Positions 1 through 12,760 of a stretch of DNA of 64,000 nucleotides are shown here, piece by piece. This DNA comes from Gorsachius magnificus (lineage: Eukaryota; Chordata; Aves; Pelecaniformes; Ardeidae), in assembly GCA_034008185.1 (NCBI GenBank), contig CM067095.1, positions 5,564,610-5,628,609 on the forward strand. The letters are read 5' to 3'. Positions within the stretch are counted from its first letter, which is position 1; each line of letters starts with the position of its first letter. The translations under genes and the position numbers were made by a program. Below the pieces are notes generated by a model, which saw only the letters and a list, made by a program, of their open reading frames with translations, had not been told where the DNA came from and did not search any database.

Positions 1-3000
1 GGCAAATCCCAGCTTATACTCCATTTGAAACAGGCTCTTTCAAGGGGTGCAGGGATTTTGCTTGGGAAGATGCTGAGGGAGGACCCCGGCCTGTATCCGT
101 TGACCTCTGGTGACAGAGATTAGATAACAAGTGAATGGAAGTGCTTTCAGCAGTGGTATTGTGTGCTGAGAGACATAATAAAGAGCATGTATCATGGCAA
201 TACTCAGCATATAAAATTCCCTGGAGAGATTACTCAGTGAGAAAAAAAACGCTTTAGTATGCTCCTGTTTGTTACATGGATTTTCCTGACTGTCCCAGAG
301 TAAAGAACACTTTCCAGCATCAGTATATATCCAGTATACTTTCTCCAGCTCAGAAAAGTGCTACAGCCTCTGCAGACTCACAAAGAAACTCGCAGTTCCT
401 GATGCTCAAGGGTCACTTCTAAACACCCCTTATTTTCTTCTCTTCAATGTTTTTCGCACTGCTTTGACATGAAGCATCTTATAAAATAAGACCCAAAAGC
501 TGGGGCACAGGAGAGGTAAATGTGCAGGTGTAAGAGCAGGCGCATCTATGGCCATGTGAAAATTCTCAATAAAATCAAAATCAGTAAGGGAGTTTCTAAA
601 TGCAAAGGATCACAGCAGACTGTCCACAGTTTTATCAGGCAAGGGTTCACAGGCAAGGGTTCTCATTAAAACAATCAGCTTTTAGCATTTTTTTGGCACT
701 GTTATGCATTGCGACACAGCCCATAAAATTTGTGTAGGAGCCAAATTTTTGAGGGACAGACACTTTGTCAGCCTGTGCTACCCCAAAACCTTTGGGCCTT
801 TCTGGTGCAAAATAAGTAACTCGGTAATCCCTGCTGCTTAATACCCCAATGAAGTTTGCAAATCAGGAAATTGTGCTATTTTAGTAAGAAATAGGTATCC
901 AAGGCAGGGTTCACTTCAGATAGACACAATTCCCTATGCAAAATACAAAGCTGTGCAAAATGTAAGTGGCTTGCTTCATCAGCTAAAGCTTTTGATCAGC
1001 TACGGGTAGAGGAAATGCCATAGTGCTTGTAATACACGGAGTTTTTGACATGCTTCTGACCAAATCTGCCTGGTTTTATACTCCTTTCTTCTAATTGAAC
1101 ACAAATAAGATTACACCTTTGGGCTTGGGCTTATTTCTAGGTGTATAACTTTACATCTTTCACCTTGCTATGTTTTAATGTCTTACTTCCAATCTTTGCC
1201 CAGGTCAAAGATGCACATAAAGCTCTGCCCATGAGAAAGTCCATCCCAGGTAGCTTCTACAGAAGCAGAAACTACTGTCTACCTTCTCCGTGCCTGATGG
1301 GTGTAGGGTCTGCTACAAGCCAGACATCATCCAAGCCATAGGCACCAGCCAGGTACAGAGCCCAAAGCCATTCTCCCTGCTGTGTGCCTCCATCACCCCA
1401 TGCAGGCAGAGGCAGCTGCTCCGAGGATCGGCTCTTTCCTGTGCGAAGCTTTACTGAGCCCTGGAAACATCACAGCTGCCTTCGTGGAGCAGCTGATCTG
1501 CAGAGGAATCCCAGTAATCAAATCATGGTGGTGGCTTCAATGCTATTCCCCCCCCAATGTATGAAAGGCCACCAGGCAAGGATTACCTAGGACAATTTAA
1601 TTATGTGCGAAAACAGCTGCAAAGCTTTATGGGGTTTCAGGGTTGTTGTTCTTTGGATGGGAGGGGGCAAAGGAGAAGGAATTAGACAAGGAACGAGCTG
1701 GCCGGGGATGACCTGTGATGGCAGGGAAGCACACTGTCATACGCATGAGCAAAAGATTAAGGACTGATATATACAAAGATGTTTTTTCTCAAAGGGTTTG
1801 CTTTTCCTGACTTGTCACCTGGAACGGGGTCAGTGTCACCCACTGAGTCTCCCACACTCTTAGTGCCATGAGAGACGACCGCTCATTTCCTGCACCCACC
1901 TTTTATCAAATGAAAAGGCTACTTTGCCACTATTTACCTGTACTTCCATGTTAAGAGACCATGGTGGCCTAGGGGGAACTGAGGTGTATGCTTGCTGGTA
2001 TTAGTTGAAATCTTGGTCATATTTAAATTACAGAGAGCTTTATTACTGCCTTCAAATGGGCCAGAGTTTCACCCATGAGAATACAGTGTCTGGAGAACAG
2101 AAGGTCCAAGGAAAAACTCCACATTATCTTTTAAACCACCTTGTCTGAGACATTTTGCCCTCCTTGATTCCATTAAAAGGTCTCCGTGCCTTGCAAAATT
2201 TCTGTAGAGGAAAACAAACCACCACAGAGAATACTTCACTTGGTATTAACTTTCATAAGGCACGATGAGAGCTCATCAATGCAGTCTGTAAGCTGGTTGA
2301 TTTAAGGACTCCACCAAACATGTCTCACACAGGAATTACGATACATGTGGTATTTGTTTGTTTTTGTTTTTATTTCAATTTTATTTCTGGATTCTACTTT
2401 GCTTTGTAAGTTATTTTTCTTGCATGACAAGCAATATCCAATTATTCATGCACTGCCTTTTTTGTTTTGACATTTTGCCCAAGCTTAAGACCACAAGATG
2501 TTTACTAGAGCAGTCCTCCTAGCTTCAGCAAGGTCTGCCGTACTGCTGGCTTGTAAAAACAGTACATTCTACACCTAATACACATAAACCCAAGACACAC
2601 AGTGATATGAGCCACCATTTCCCCTCCACATGCATGTGTGCTTTTTCTCTATCTGTGCACAATGGCGTTCCCAACCTGAAACAATGCACTCAAGGAAAAA
2701 ATACGAGTTTGTGTGATGGGATTTCCAATGGAGCCTGAAGGACTTTGGTATTCCCAGACTATAAAGAAAGTCCAGAGAACAGAATGCTTAACATCTCCAG
2801 CCTCCTTTGAATTCCCAGCTTTACTGAACCAAGAATAAAGAAAGCCTGGCCCATAAGCAGGAATCCACTAATTAAAGAGAAATGGGGCTTATTTGTCTTG
2901 GTTTCTGAAGTCACAGTTCTCCACTTCTGAAAACACAAGTTTCTCACCAGTTCTTTTCCGCCCTAGGGCTGTGACCTAAGCAGCTTAAATGATACACAGA

Positions 3001-6000
3001 TTTTGGTTGAAATCTGCTCCTTATTTACTGGACTTCAAATGTGCAAGCAATTACTGAATGGGTCTCGTTTACTGAATAAAAGTATTTAGGCATTATGTTT
3101 ACAAAGGCCTAGAAACATTAAAATCTAGTGAAAAACAATTATTTTTACAGAATACATCTGCAAGCAATATGAAGTCATTTTGTTTTTGTAAATTTCTCCG
3201 TAATAGACTTATTGTTGATGTGGAAAATGTTCACATTGCAGCAGTGAATTATTTTGAAATGCCAAACTTAATAAACGAGAAATTATTCCAAATAATATCA
3301 CAACCCTTAAGGAAAAAAAAAAAAAAAAGCCAAAATACCAGTGGTTTCCTGACTAGTCAATCCTCTTCAGATTGGCAGACCTCTTCAGACTAATCAGGAA
3401 GAGTTAGACAAATAGTTACTTTATTATGGAGGCTGTGAAATAAATCAGAATCTGGCGAGCAACTGTTTCTGAGCCCTGCAGCCTGGCTGGCTGCTTTTCC
3501 TGTCAAACCAAGGCAGTTACAACAGCCCCACGTATGCGTGCGCTTGTCTGCAGAGCAACATGTAGGCTTCAGGCCCTTGAAACAAAACTTAGTCCAAATT
3601 TGGGCCAGCATTTTTCTTGGCTTCCCCAGGTTTTGTTGTGGAACATGGTTGAGAGAAGAAATGTTTTCTAACCAATTAATTCAAGTCGCTGATGTTATTT
3701 TTAATGGAGAGCTCTGAAGCTCAGCTCACAAAGGGTAATGAGAAAATAATGTTTTAAACAACATCATCAGAGGAATTAGGCCATGGACTTGAACTACATT
3801 ATCCGATTCTCACCACAGAGTTATTTTGCCCCCCAAATGTTTGCTCTTTATAGTGGCAGGAAGAATGTGAATTTTGCCTAAGGTACCAGCCTGAGACACG
3901 GCCACAACTGAAGGGCACAGAACAGCACGTTTCAGCAATCAGCCACAAGAAATGGTTGCTTGTGCCGCTACACCCTGGACTCCAAACATGCTCCGAATGC
4001 TGGTGGGCTTTGTCTGTTTGGGAACGAGTGAAAACTGAGGTCTCGTTTTAGCAGGGCACTGGGGCACATTTAATCTGCTGTCCCACAGCACTTCGGCATG
4101 TATTTAACCAGATGCAGAGGAGACTTAGGTACATAATTAGACTTTAGCATTACTCAGTCATTCTGCTGAACAGAGGGAAGAAGAGTGCTGCATCGAGAGG
4201 TAAGTAACAACGTCACCTTTTGCACCTTCATTCAATCCATTTTACGTTGTTTATCCGCATTGAGCAGTATTGATTTGAAAGGCAACCACGGGGCAGAGGG
4301 AGAAAGGAGATAGGGCAGGGTGGGAGGAGGAAAGTTTGACATTAACATCCAGAATGAGTCTAACGAACACCGGGGCTTACAGTCCTGTCTGAAATGTTTT
4401 CAAGCACAGCTATTATACAGGATATATTCACCAGCCGAACAGCCGAGATTTGTAGTTGGAACCTGTAAGACTGCCCAGGCAAGAACTGTACTTACTTCTG
4501 CCTCCTTTACCTCCACGGCAACACAAACTGGCAGCACTGACAAATCAATTCAACACCAGTGATGCTACAGGCTTGCTAAGAAGATGGGATATAATAACTT
4601 TTGAAGCTAATAAGATGGCTTAAAAATATCCTTTTTTGCACCAGACCACATTAAAAGCAAGCAATGCAGATGGACTTGCACCTGTTTCCAGATGAATGTG
4701 GTAGCTAGTGCAGTGCCATTCTTAATATGAATTAACTTTTAATACAGATCTGCTTTAGTTCTAATTGACTTTACAGTGCTACTAAAAATAACTATTCATC
4801 TAGCTGGCAGGCATGCTTCTCCCATTCCCCATGTCTCAATATGGACAGGGAACACTAGAAGCACCTCGGTGCAAGTGGCATCAGCCTTTTTCTCACCCAG
4901 AGCAGTTTTCTAGTCCCTGTGCCACTTTTTCCTCCATGGGGCCAACCGTGAGCAACTGTCCAGAGCCAGTAGCAGAACCGCTCATCACTGGGATTTCTCT
5001 CCTACAAGTAATTTATTTGGTGCAAAACCCACCCCCATACATTTATCTAGCTGTAGCCTATGTTGCCATTCCCACACGCATGTACGAAATGAACACGCTG
5101 CGACAAAGTAAATTCAACTGCTCCTCAGCAGCAGCCTGCATGCCTGCTCCTACACTGCCGCAAGCACCGTGTAACCCACTCCTAGGTAATCTCCTTCATG
5201 GGAGGACACACTCTCTGTCTTATAGATCCTGAAATGTAACATTTGCAGTAAATACAAACTACCACTGAATGCACACCATCCTATGTATAGTATTTGGTAG
5301 GCTTTGTGGGGAAGAACCGCAGATTAGTCCGTGTAGGCAGCCTATCTTGTGGAGAAAACCACTAATGAGAGATTGCCGGCTTACAGCCCAGAGGCCAGCA
5401 GCATGGGCAAAGCAGAGGAGGTGCAAGTGACGCTGTCAGACAAAAATGAAGAGATGGGAAAAGGTAGTGTGGTGCAGGATCTTGAAGAGTAGAACAAGAA
5501 ACTCACATTTCACAAAAAAGGATGACAAAAAATACAAGGATGGGAAGGAAATCTTTCTGGTGGGATATACAATGTCTTTTTATGGGGACAAGCTCAATAA
5601 CCACAATAAAAGAAATTTTACTTTCTTCAACTTCGCCTTCTGTGGGTAGGGTGAGGTTATCTAAAGATTTAAAGAGGGGAAAAGTGACTGCAGTCACTCA
5701 GTAACCAGGATCTCAGTGTCCATAATATATAGTGAGATGTATAATGCACATTGGTCACTTCAGCCACCTTTGTGGCAATTAATAAAAAGAACAGACACTT
5801 TAAAATCTTTATCAGTTATCAAAGGTTACCCTGCACTTTTCTCCTCGCATGATACCCTTAACTCAGTTTATATATGAATAGGATCCCTTTCAATTTTAGG
5901 CTAATGTTCTTTTATATTTATAGTATTCAGGATAGCTACACATGCTTGATTACCTTTAAAACACTTATCACGATTCCATTTAAAAATAAATGAATCCCAT

Positions 6001-6060
6001 TTAAAAGTGACTTGTCCCCATCTTCTAGTATTTATGGACAAGGACATATGGGGCTGATTT
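1..6060. other. Non-coding, probably intronic; no gene seen
   Basis: Both strands carry only short open frames (the longest is 139 codons, proline-rich, at 4813-5232 plus, with no recognisable domain). An A-run sits near 3311-3327 and a C8 run near 1550-1557. The stretch 2020-2330 is AT-rich with short homeodomain-like TAAT words and could be conserved non-coding sequence, but nothing specific supports that. If the gene lies on the minus strand this is intron downstream of the microexon. Confidence 0.6.
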
Positions 6061-6104
6061 CTCTCATTATTAAGCAGCATGTCTGAGGCTTAAATCATTT
6101 AAAT

Positions 6105-6285
6105 TATTCATTGACAGCAATTGGGCTACTCATGCAAACTCCCACTTACATAAGGAGTCCCAGTGATAGGACCAGTGAAGTGGATGAAGATGGCTGAACA
6201 GATTTTGGGATGAACTGAGCATCCACAGATACCGCTAACTTTGATTAGGGTGAGGGGTACTTTTGAAAATAGGGCCCCATCTTCA
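6105..6285. repeat. Decayed amniote interspersed repeat (composite, palindromic type)
   Basis: The left half (6110-6165) has the texture of a repeat in which attgacttcaatgggactact is followed by 'actcccacttacataagg'-like text. The right half (6212-6282) reads GAACTGAGCATCCACAG, an attempted CCATTGACTT-type centre, then TTTTGAAAATAGGGCCCC. That layout matches from memory the turtle, crocodilian and bird repeat in which GCTGAGCACC is followed by TGAAAATCAGGCCC. The copy is very diverged, so it is old. I do not know the library name. Confidence 0.55.
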
Positions 6286-7479
6286 CTAATAAATACCATT
6301 TAACTGGGACTTTCAACATGGTTATTCTGAATGACATTTTCTTCAAAGGTTACCGTGACTGAGGTTCTGAGCGGTGAGCACTGGCAGCTGAAGGACTATG
6401 AGTGATTGTGCACTGATGACTATAACAAGACCCAAGCCTGCTGCAAGACGTTTTGAGAGCACTGAGTTACGTGGGACTTTCCTTTTTGGTGTGGGTTCAG
6501 GGTGCTCCTGACGGTGGCCAGACACAAGGTGGACAGCTCTGCAGAACCTGGGCTATGAAAGCTTTCATGAAGAGCAAAGCTGACTCTAAGCAAATGAAGA
6601 AAAGGATCTGCGAGCAGGAGAAACCACCCATATGTAGTGGTATGAATCCTACTGTTCCAGCAACACTGAAGTCTGAGACAGGAGATGGATAAATCAACTG
6701 CACTGTTGAATTTGGACTGTAATAGTCCAAATGACAAAGGCTGTAAACATTTAAAACTCTGCTATAAAGAGACTTTCCAGCCTATCACAGACTGCTGCTC
6801 TGCTCTCCGACCACCTCACTGGTGGAAGACCTTGAGCTAACTGTTAACGTGTTTTCAATCAGTGGAGTCGGAGTGAGAGAACAGGAATCATCCTTCATGG
6901 AAAAAAAAAAGCTATGGTTATTCTTTGCAGCATTGTATTTTAATTAAAAAGACGTGTTTCTTGCTCTCTTCAGAATGAGCCCAAGGAACATTTGTAATCA
7001 TTCTCAGGTCACATTATATCGTACATATTGCAGCTGATTTCACAGCTATGTGGGCAAATTACTGTTTCTCTGCACAACTAAATCATTATCAAGGTAAAAG
7101 CAGACAGTAAGCATCACCAACATCTAGCATTTTAGGTCACAATGCATTTTAGGAAAACACGGTCTAGCTCTTGGAAGAAGAAACTTTCCTATTTCAGCCA
7201 GATCTCTCTTCCCTGCCCAGCCCCACCTCCGAGCCCCAGCATGTGCTGGACTTTGTCCCTCTCTGCGACCTTGATGGCAAAGATTTTGGTTTGTTTCTTT
7301 TTCCCCTAAGAAAGGCAAAAAGGTTAGTAAGTCTTTAAACTCTCAGTTCTTAAGGCTGTTAATATTTCACACTGCCAGCAGGGAAAGGAATTAAAACTGC
7401 CAGTAGCTATCCAGATAGATTTTAAAATCCCCTTCTCTCCCCCTTCTCTCTGCCTCCCTCAGCTTCAGAGGATATTTTC

Positions 7480-7760
7480 CCCGCAAATTGGTTTTAAATT
7501 AAGGAAGGTGATGAAGGCAATGTGCCGTCTCAGCATTTTCCCAGGTGCACTTAATCTAATTTCATTAAGGAGATCAGGACAGATGATCACTACAGTCGAA
7601 ACATTAAGTCTGTCCATTTTTGTATAAAAAACCATTAAGTCTGTCAAAGCGTCGGCGGGTGGGCTGTTTATTATTGGAGATGAAGGCGCGCTTTGCTTCC
7701 CCAATAAACTGTCAGGAGTAGTAAACCACAAATTAAGTCAGCTGCTGCCAAAGATTTAGG
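7480..7760. promoter_or_regulatory. Candidate intronic enhancer (NK/homeodomain and FOX-like motifs)
   Basis: Seen: CACTTAA at 7548-7554 and CATTAAG at 7563-7569 resemble NK-homeodomain cores. A 13-nt direct repeat CATTAAGTCTGTC occurs at 7602-7614 and 7633-7645. A FOX-like TGTTTATT lies at 7665-7672. CpGs are retained at GCGTCGGCGGG and GGCGCGC inside otherwise AT-rich DNA. Inference: CpG retention and a dense cluster of developmental factor motifs suggest a constrained element. Sequence alone cannot show activity or tell which gene it would serve. Confidence 0.3.
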
Positions 7761-9507
7761 CAAAGATTTCCAACTAATTTTGACACAGGTGTGGGAAAGG
7801 CCAAGGAAATAGAGGCTGTGAGTCGGCCTGTATGCGTTGGAAACCAAGCCTTTTGTGTGTGTTTGAGATATTTCAATCTGGCCCATCGAAGAGTGGAGGA
7901 CTGGGCATCAGTGGATACGATCGAACAGAACTGCTGGTGCTTCTGATGCCCCGGACACAGCGTTGATGGGAGCCGTGCAGCGGCATGCACCGCAGAGCCC
8001 AAACCACAGAGCTTACCTTTGCTTTAACCTGCCCTCATCCTGCCAGGACTCATCATCTTGCCTTATGCAGACAAGAACTCATAAAAGCTTCATTCAAGCC
8101 ACTGCTCTGTTTTGAACTTATGCACAGCTTTGACTAAAATGTAAAATCACATTCCTCAGATAATCATACAGATATCGGCATCAAAATGCAGAAACTACGG
8201 AAGACTATTTAAAAGCCAAGAAGGAAATCCAGCAAAAGTTTCAGATTAAATTTTCAGGCACTACAAAATCAAATGTGAACCATTTGCTAAGGAGAACACC
8301 TTCTCAAGAAAAATGCAGTAGGGTAGAACTTGGTATTAAAGACCACCAAGGAATGTTAAAAAGTATAAAATACTAACTAGAATTACACAAGCTTTACAGT
8401 ACATATAGAGAAATTAATTATCACTGATATGGAATCACAAGTGATATTCTAGCTGGAGCTTCGTGATGAGGGAAAATTACCATGTTTGCAGGTAACACGT
8501 GCTATGTACTGCTTTGAGCATCAAAGGTGGGCAGAGCAGAGGAAGGTTCATTTTCCCATCCCAGGTGCAGCGAGGGGAGGATTAGGGCCCGCTCTGCTGG
8601 CAAAGGCTTCTGCAGAGCTGCAGGGATGAGGAGGGAGTGGGAGAAAGCCAGCCTACACCATGAAAAATGACTGGCTCACTCCTAGAGTGAAGTTGAAGGA
8701 GTTGAAGGCTCACAGATGAATGAAAGACAAAGACTTTTCCTGGCTGCCTGGGAAGGACTGCGTGGAGCTGGTGTGTCGGTACCACAGCCAGCACTAGAAC
8801 CAAGGGGTGACCCTGCAGGGCGCAGAGGGAGGCTTATTTATACTTATTTTAATCTCTCTCGCTTTGAGTTTCCCCTGTTTGAAAAGGACCTCACTTTGGT
8901 TTGTGGAAGGCTGGGACTTTAGCTCTTATGGACTCCTGAGGGTGCCCAGCAAAGGCTGGGCAGCACCAGCTGAAACATTTCCCCTGACTCAGGGTTCCAT
9001 GGAAAGCCCCTGACTGATTTTGCAGAGAAAAGCAGCAGTTGATAAGCAGCTGGTAAGTGTTAGGAGATTCACCTAGGCAAAATAATACCCATTTCAGTCA
9101 TGATGCTTTAGGTAAGGGTGAATTCCCAAGCAAGGTCAGGCAGCCATTTCTTTTAGTCTTTACTACTGATCCAAATGTTGTTGTTGCCTCTTACGTATCT
9201 GGAAAACTCCTGTAGTGAAACCTAGTTTGGATTTTATTGCAAGCTGGACCCAGAAGCAAGAACCCTTGGAAAGCTACAAAACCCAGAGCTGACTCTTGGG
9301 CCATCCTTGAGTTGTATCCTTTATGCCTGCATAGGACAGACAGTGCTGCATGCTATGCTCTTCTGTATTATTTAACCTGGTAAAACAATTTTGGAATACA
9401 GTAATGAGAAACTTTGCAAGCCAAATCAGGGCCTGCAATTGCAGCTATTGGAGTATACATCCTCCACGATTCTCATCTCCTTGGCATCTTTATGGTTAAT
9501 TAAATCA

Positions 9508-9526
9508 TTCAATTTAATTAATTGAA
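9508..9526. repeat. Short AT-rich perfect inverted repeat
   Basis: TTCAATT (9508-9514) and AATTGAA (9520-9526) are perfect arms around TAATT. The surrounding 55 bases are dense in TTAATTAA and CAATT words, which are homeodomain-type sites. This may be only AT-rich chance. Confidence 0.4.
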
Positions 9527-11549
9527 TTGCTTAACTCAATTGCCAGTTCCTATCACCTGCCTACTACGTTATGGTCTATCTGGTCACCTTCCAAGGACTT
9601 ACTGCCATTGCACAGGTAGCCCTTTGGATTTATGGCTATGTTATTATGGTGTTTCTTGATGTGGGAAGACAGCTGTACAAGATTGCTCTCTTTGCCTCAG
9701 ATCTTAAAAGTTTCTTCACAAGGTCCTGGTAAGATATGAAAATGCTCGTGGATGGGGAACTGGAACAGGGAGATGCTAAACAACAGAGAAAGCAGAGAGC
9801 TAGGGACATGACAACTGCCAGCGACAGAACTGGTATTATCCTGCCTTGCCCAAGAGCTCTCCATAAGATCTCTTCAGTCCTTTTATGTGAGTTAATGATG
9901 GACTTTTGTCAGCAAACTAGAAGGCTTTTCTCATTGTTTGCTCTGAAAATGTTTTTTCTTCTACATTTTCAAGAATGAATATGGACACCACAGACTGTGA
10001 TGACTCAGCTTGTTATATACAGACCAATGTACTTAAAATTTATGGTTTTGTCTGGATAAAAGAAAAAACCAAAATCTCAGTAGGAGTGGAGAACATTGGT
10101 GCTGAAGCTTTGAGTCTGTTTAATTTTTTTCAGTTGCATTCTTGCTTTACTTAAATACAAAGATCGAGAAGGGCCATTATTACTAATACTTTTTACTGGA
10201 GTTGCAGACCCCCTTGTTGGGAAGGACAACTTGGAGGGCTCCTTTCCCTCTAGAAGGGTTTACAGGTCCTAACTCAATTGCCCCAAGCCTCAGGGGGAAC
10301 GTTTGTGTCTGCTCCGTGCACACGGTGGGTGGAACATGCCAAGTCTCTCCCCCATCTGGCACTTCGCAAAGAGCAAATCAGTGAACTGGGTATGCAGTGG
10401 GCTGGCAAGATGCTATTTTGCTGGTAAATCTGTTCATGGAGGACGACAAAATAAAATAAATTCACTCAGTGGTGAATTTCTGTCTTCCTGTACTGGCAAC
10501 AACATTACGTTTGCCTGTTTATAGCACCCAGATCTTTCAAGGGCTACAAGGTTATTTTAAATTCAGTATTTTCATATTGTTTAAAAAGCAGATCTGTTTT
10601 TAATAACAACATGCAGCTCACCTATCAAACAGTTCTTTCTTCCCTTAAGAGGACTAACCACCTTTACCCAGTTATTATTGTATGGGAGTCACATTTCTCA
10701 CTGGTTTTCCCTCCACATCACTGAGTTTTCAGTCTGTCTGAATTAAACCTTAGAGGAAACACTGATTCTGTGCACATATGTGCATACACATGTGTATATG
10801 TTATACTACTGCATGCTGCTAAGCCTGCAACACAGCCCAGGCACATGCTCTGCAACCACATTCAGCGTTGCTGTCAGTAAGCAAGAGCACGGTACGGTAA
10901 AAGGACCGCTTAAATACTGTCTGAAAACCCAGCTGGGAAGTACTGACAAATGGAGACTTCTCGTTATTAGCCACAGCTGAAAACTGTCATAGATTGAAGT
11001 GTAACGCTAACAGAAGTGCAAATACTGCCATGTGAAAGCCCTCAGTTCAATTCCATGTTTGATCTCCCCCTTCTGCTGCAACCAGTAAGAATTGAGATAA
11101 CTGGAAAAGCACCACATTTTCATTTCTCAGAGAAAGGGACAATCTAACGATGGACGAAACCAATTTGGGTACCTTGGCCTGGGCAGGCTTCAAAAATAGC
11201 AAATAACAGATTACCGGAAGTGGGAACTAATCCTCCAGCCTCATAGAAACAGCAGACTTACCAGATGGAACCCACTTTTTCCATTGCTAGATAAAATGTG
11301 AGGAGCAGGGGGAAAGAAGCCTCCAGCAGTAGTGCTACCACTAACAGTCCCTGTGGACTTCAAATGAGTGGCACTGAGGAGTCCAGGGACTCAGGCTTCT
11401 TCCAGCCGCACAAGACAACACACTGATGTTGAACTGGTGCATTGACAAATGGGGCCATGAGAGCAGGAGTGTAAAGATGCAACAAACCACAGAAATTTGG
11501 ATCAATGTAGGATCTTTGGGAACAGACAGTTTGGTTTCCTCTCCCCCAC

Positions 11550-12760
11550 TGAACTGCACCTCAACTTCCCAAGTCTTTCACAATCCCCCTCCCTAGACCT
11601 CACCTTTCCTGACCGCCAGCTACCTCACACAGCTCTTCCCTCCCTGGGCTTCAGCAGCTCCTGTCTGCTCTGCTCCTGCCTCTGTAACCACCGCTGTAAT
11701 TCTGAGCATCGTTAAGACCGTGTTTCCTGAACTTTTCCATCTGGTGTCATGAGGCTTTATCTTCTTTCTGGGTAACGTCATACACAACCTCCATACACAG
11801 AGTGACTGCTTCCACTAGAGCAGCTCCTGGATCTCTCTTCACTGTTACATCCCTTTCTCCTGCTGCCTAAACTATGATTTTTCCTGAGGGCTTGTAGACA
11901 CCCTTTCAAGGTCAACGCAGCTGAAACAGAAGTGATAATTTCATCCCCAGATCTTCCACACCGTTTACTCTCCTCATTGCTTCCACTCTTATCACTTCCA
12001 CCTCTCACTCAAGCCCGTAGTTCTCAGCGCTCTCTTTGACTCACACCACTCCCTACATCTTAACAACCAACCTATGTTTAAGTCCTGTATATCCTTTTTC
12101 TCTATAACATAATGAGCATCCTCTGCTCATCCACACAACTAAGTTCTTTGTTGAGCTCTCACTACCTCACCTTTCATTTATCATTTTATCCTCTTCTCTG
12201 GTGATGGCAGATGTAACTGTGTGCTTGTGCCAAGGAAAAAGCTGTCGCAAGATCATTTTCCTAGTCCATGGCTTTGCTCCCTACGCAGCTTCCCACTTCC
12301 TGAATTGCAAACTATCACTCTTCCTGTTTTGACTCTTTCACAGCTTACCGCTTCTTCCCAACACTGACATTATCGATGCAAACTCATCTCTCACTGGTCT
12401 GACTTGATCACCCCCTTGTTAAACTTTCAAATAAGCACCTCCTGACTACTTACACCTCTGCCTTTCGCTACAGAGAGTAACTTCCCATTCACGGTCATAA
12501 AGTTACCTGATTTTTCCTCTCAGATGCCTCCTAAAAACTTCCCCTTTACCTTAATACCTACAAACCCCAAACTGGACAACAACAGGCTGCTGACATACTG
12601 AAACTGTGCTGCTGTTAACGCTGTGCCCCCCACCGTTTATCTGAGTCCCTTCACTCTCTCTAATCTCATCCCTAAGCCACAGGCTGTTCTGCATGTGCAT
12701 GGCACATAGCAGGATGGGAACCCAGCCCGTGTTGGAGCGACCATAGCACTACCGTGCTCC
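11550..12760 (+). mobile_element. Relic of an ancient LINE (3' part), plus orientation
   Basis: About 1.2 kb with strong C+T bias on the plus strand and no coding capacity. The last 250 bases match from memory the 3' end of a LINE family common in turtle and crocodilian DNA: a CTCCTAAAAACTTCC segment, CCTACAAA, GGACAAC, GGCTGCTGACATACTGAAAC, then the tail words TTCTGCATGTGCATGGCACA, AGGATGGGAACCCAG and CACTACCGT. These correspond to the consensus text for TTCTGTGTTTGTACAGCGCC, AGCACAATGGGGTCC and GGCGCTACGGT. I believe the family is in the CR1/L3 group, but the name is uncertain. The 5' boundary is set only by the base-composition change. The copy is very diverged and inactive. Confidence 0.6.

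Larger units (their letters stand above)
6286..11540. other. Non-coding, probably intronic; one enhancer-like block inside
   Basis: Open frames here are short (105 codons at most, on 6420-6737 minus) and show no known domain or splice-flanked coding pattern. The block 7480-7760 is described separately. An AT-rich homeodomain-type patch with a palindrome lies at 9490-9545. I see no promoter or RNA gene in the rest. Confidence 0.6.

Noticed and set aside
4813..5232. 139-codon proline-rich plus-strand frame as a gene
   Set aside because: No known domain, signal peptide or splice flank; length is within chance for this amount of DNA.
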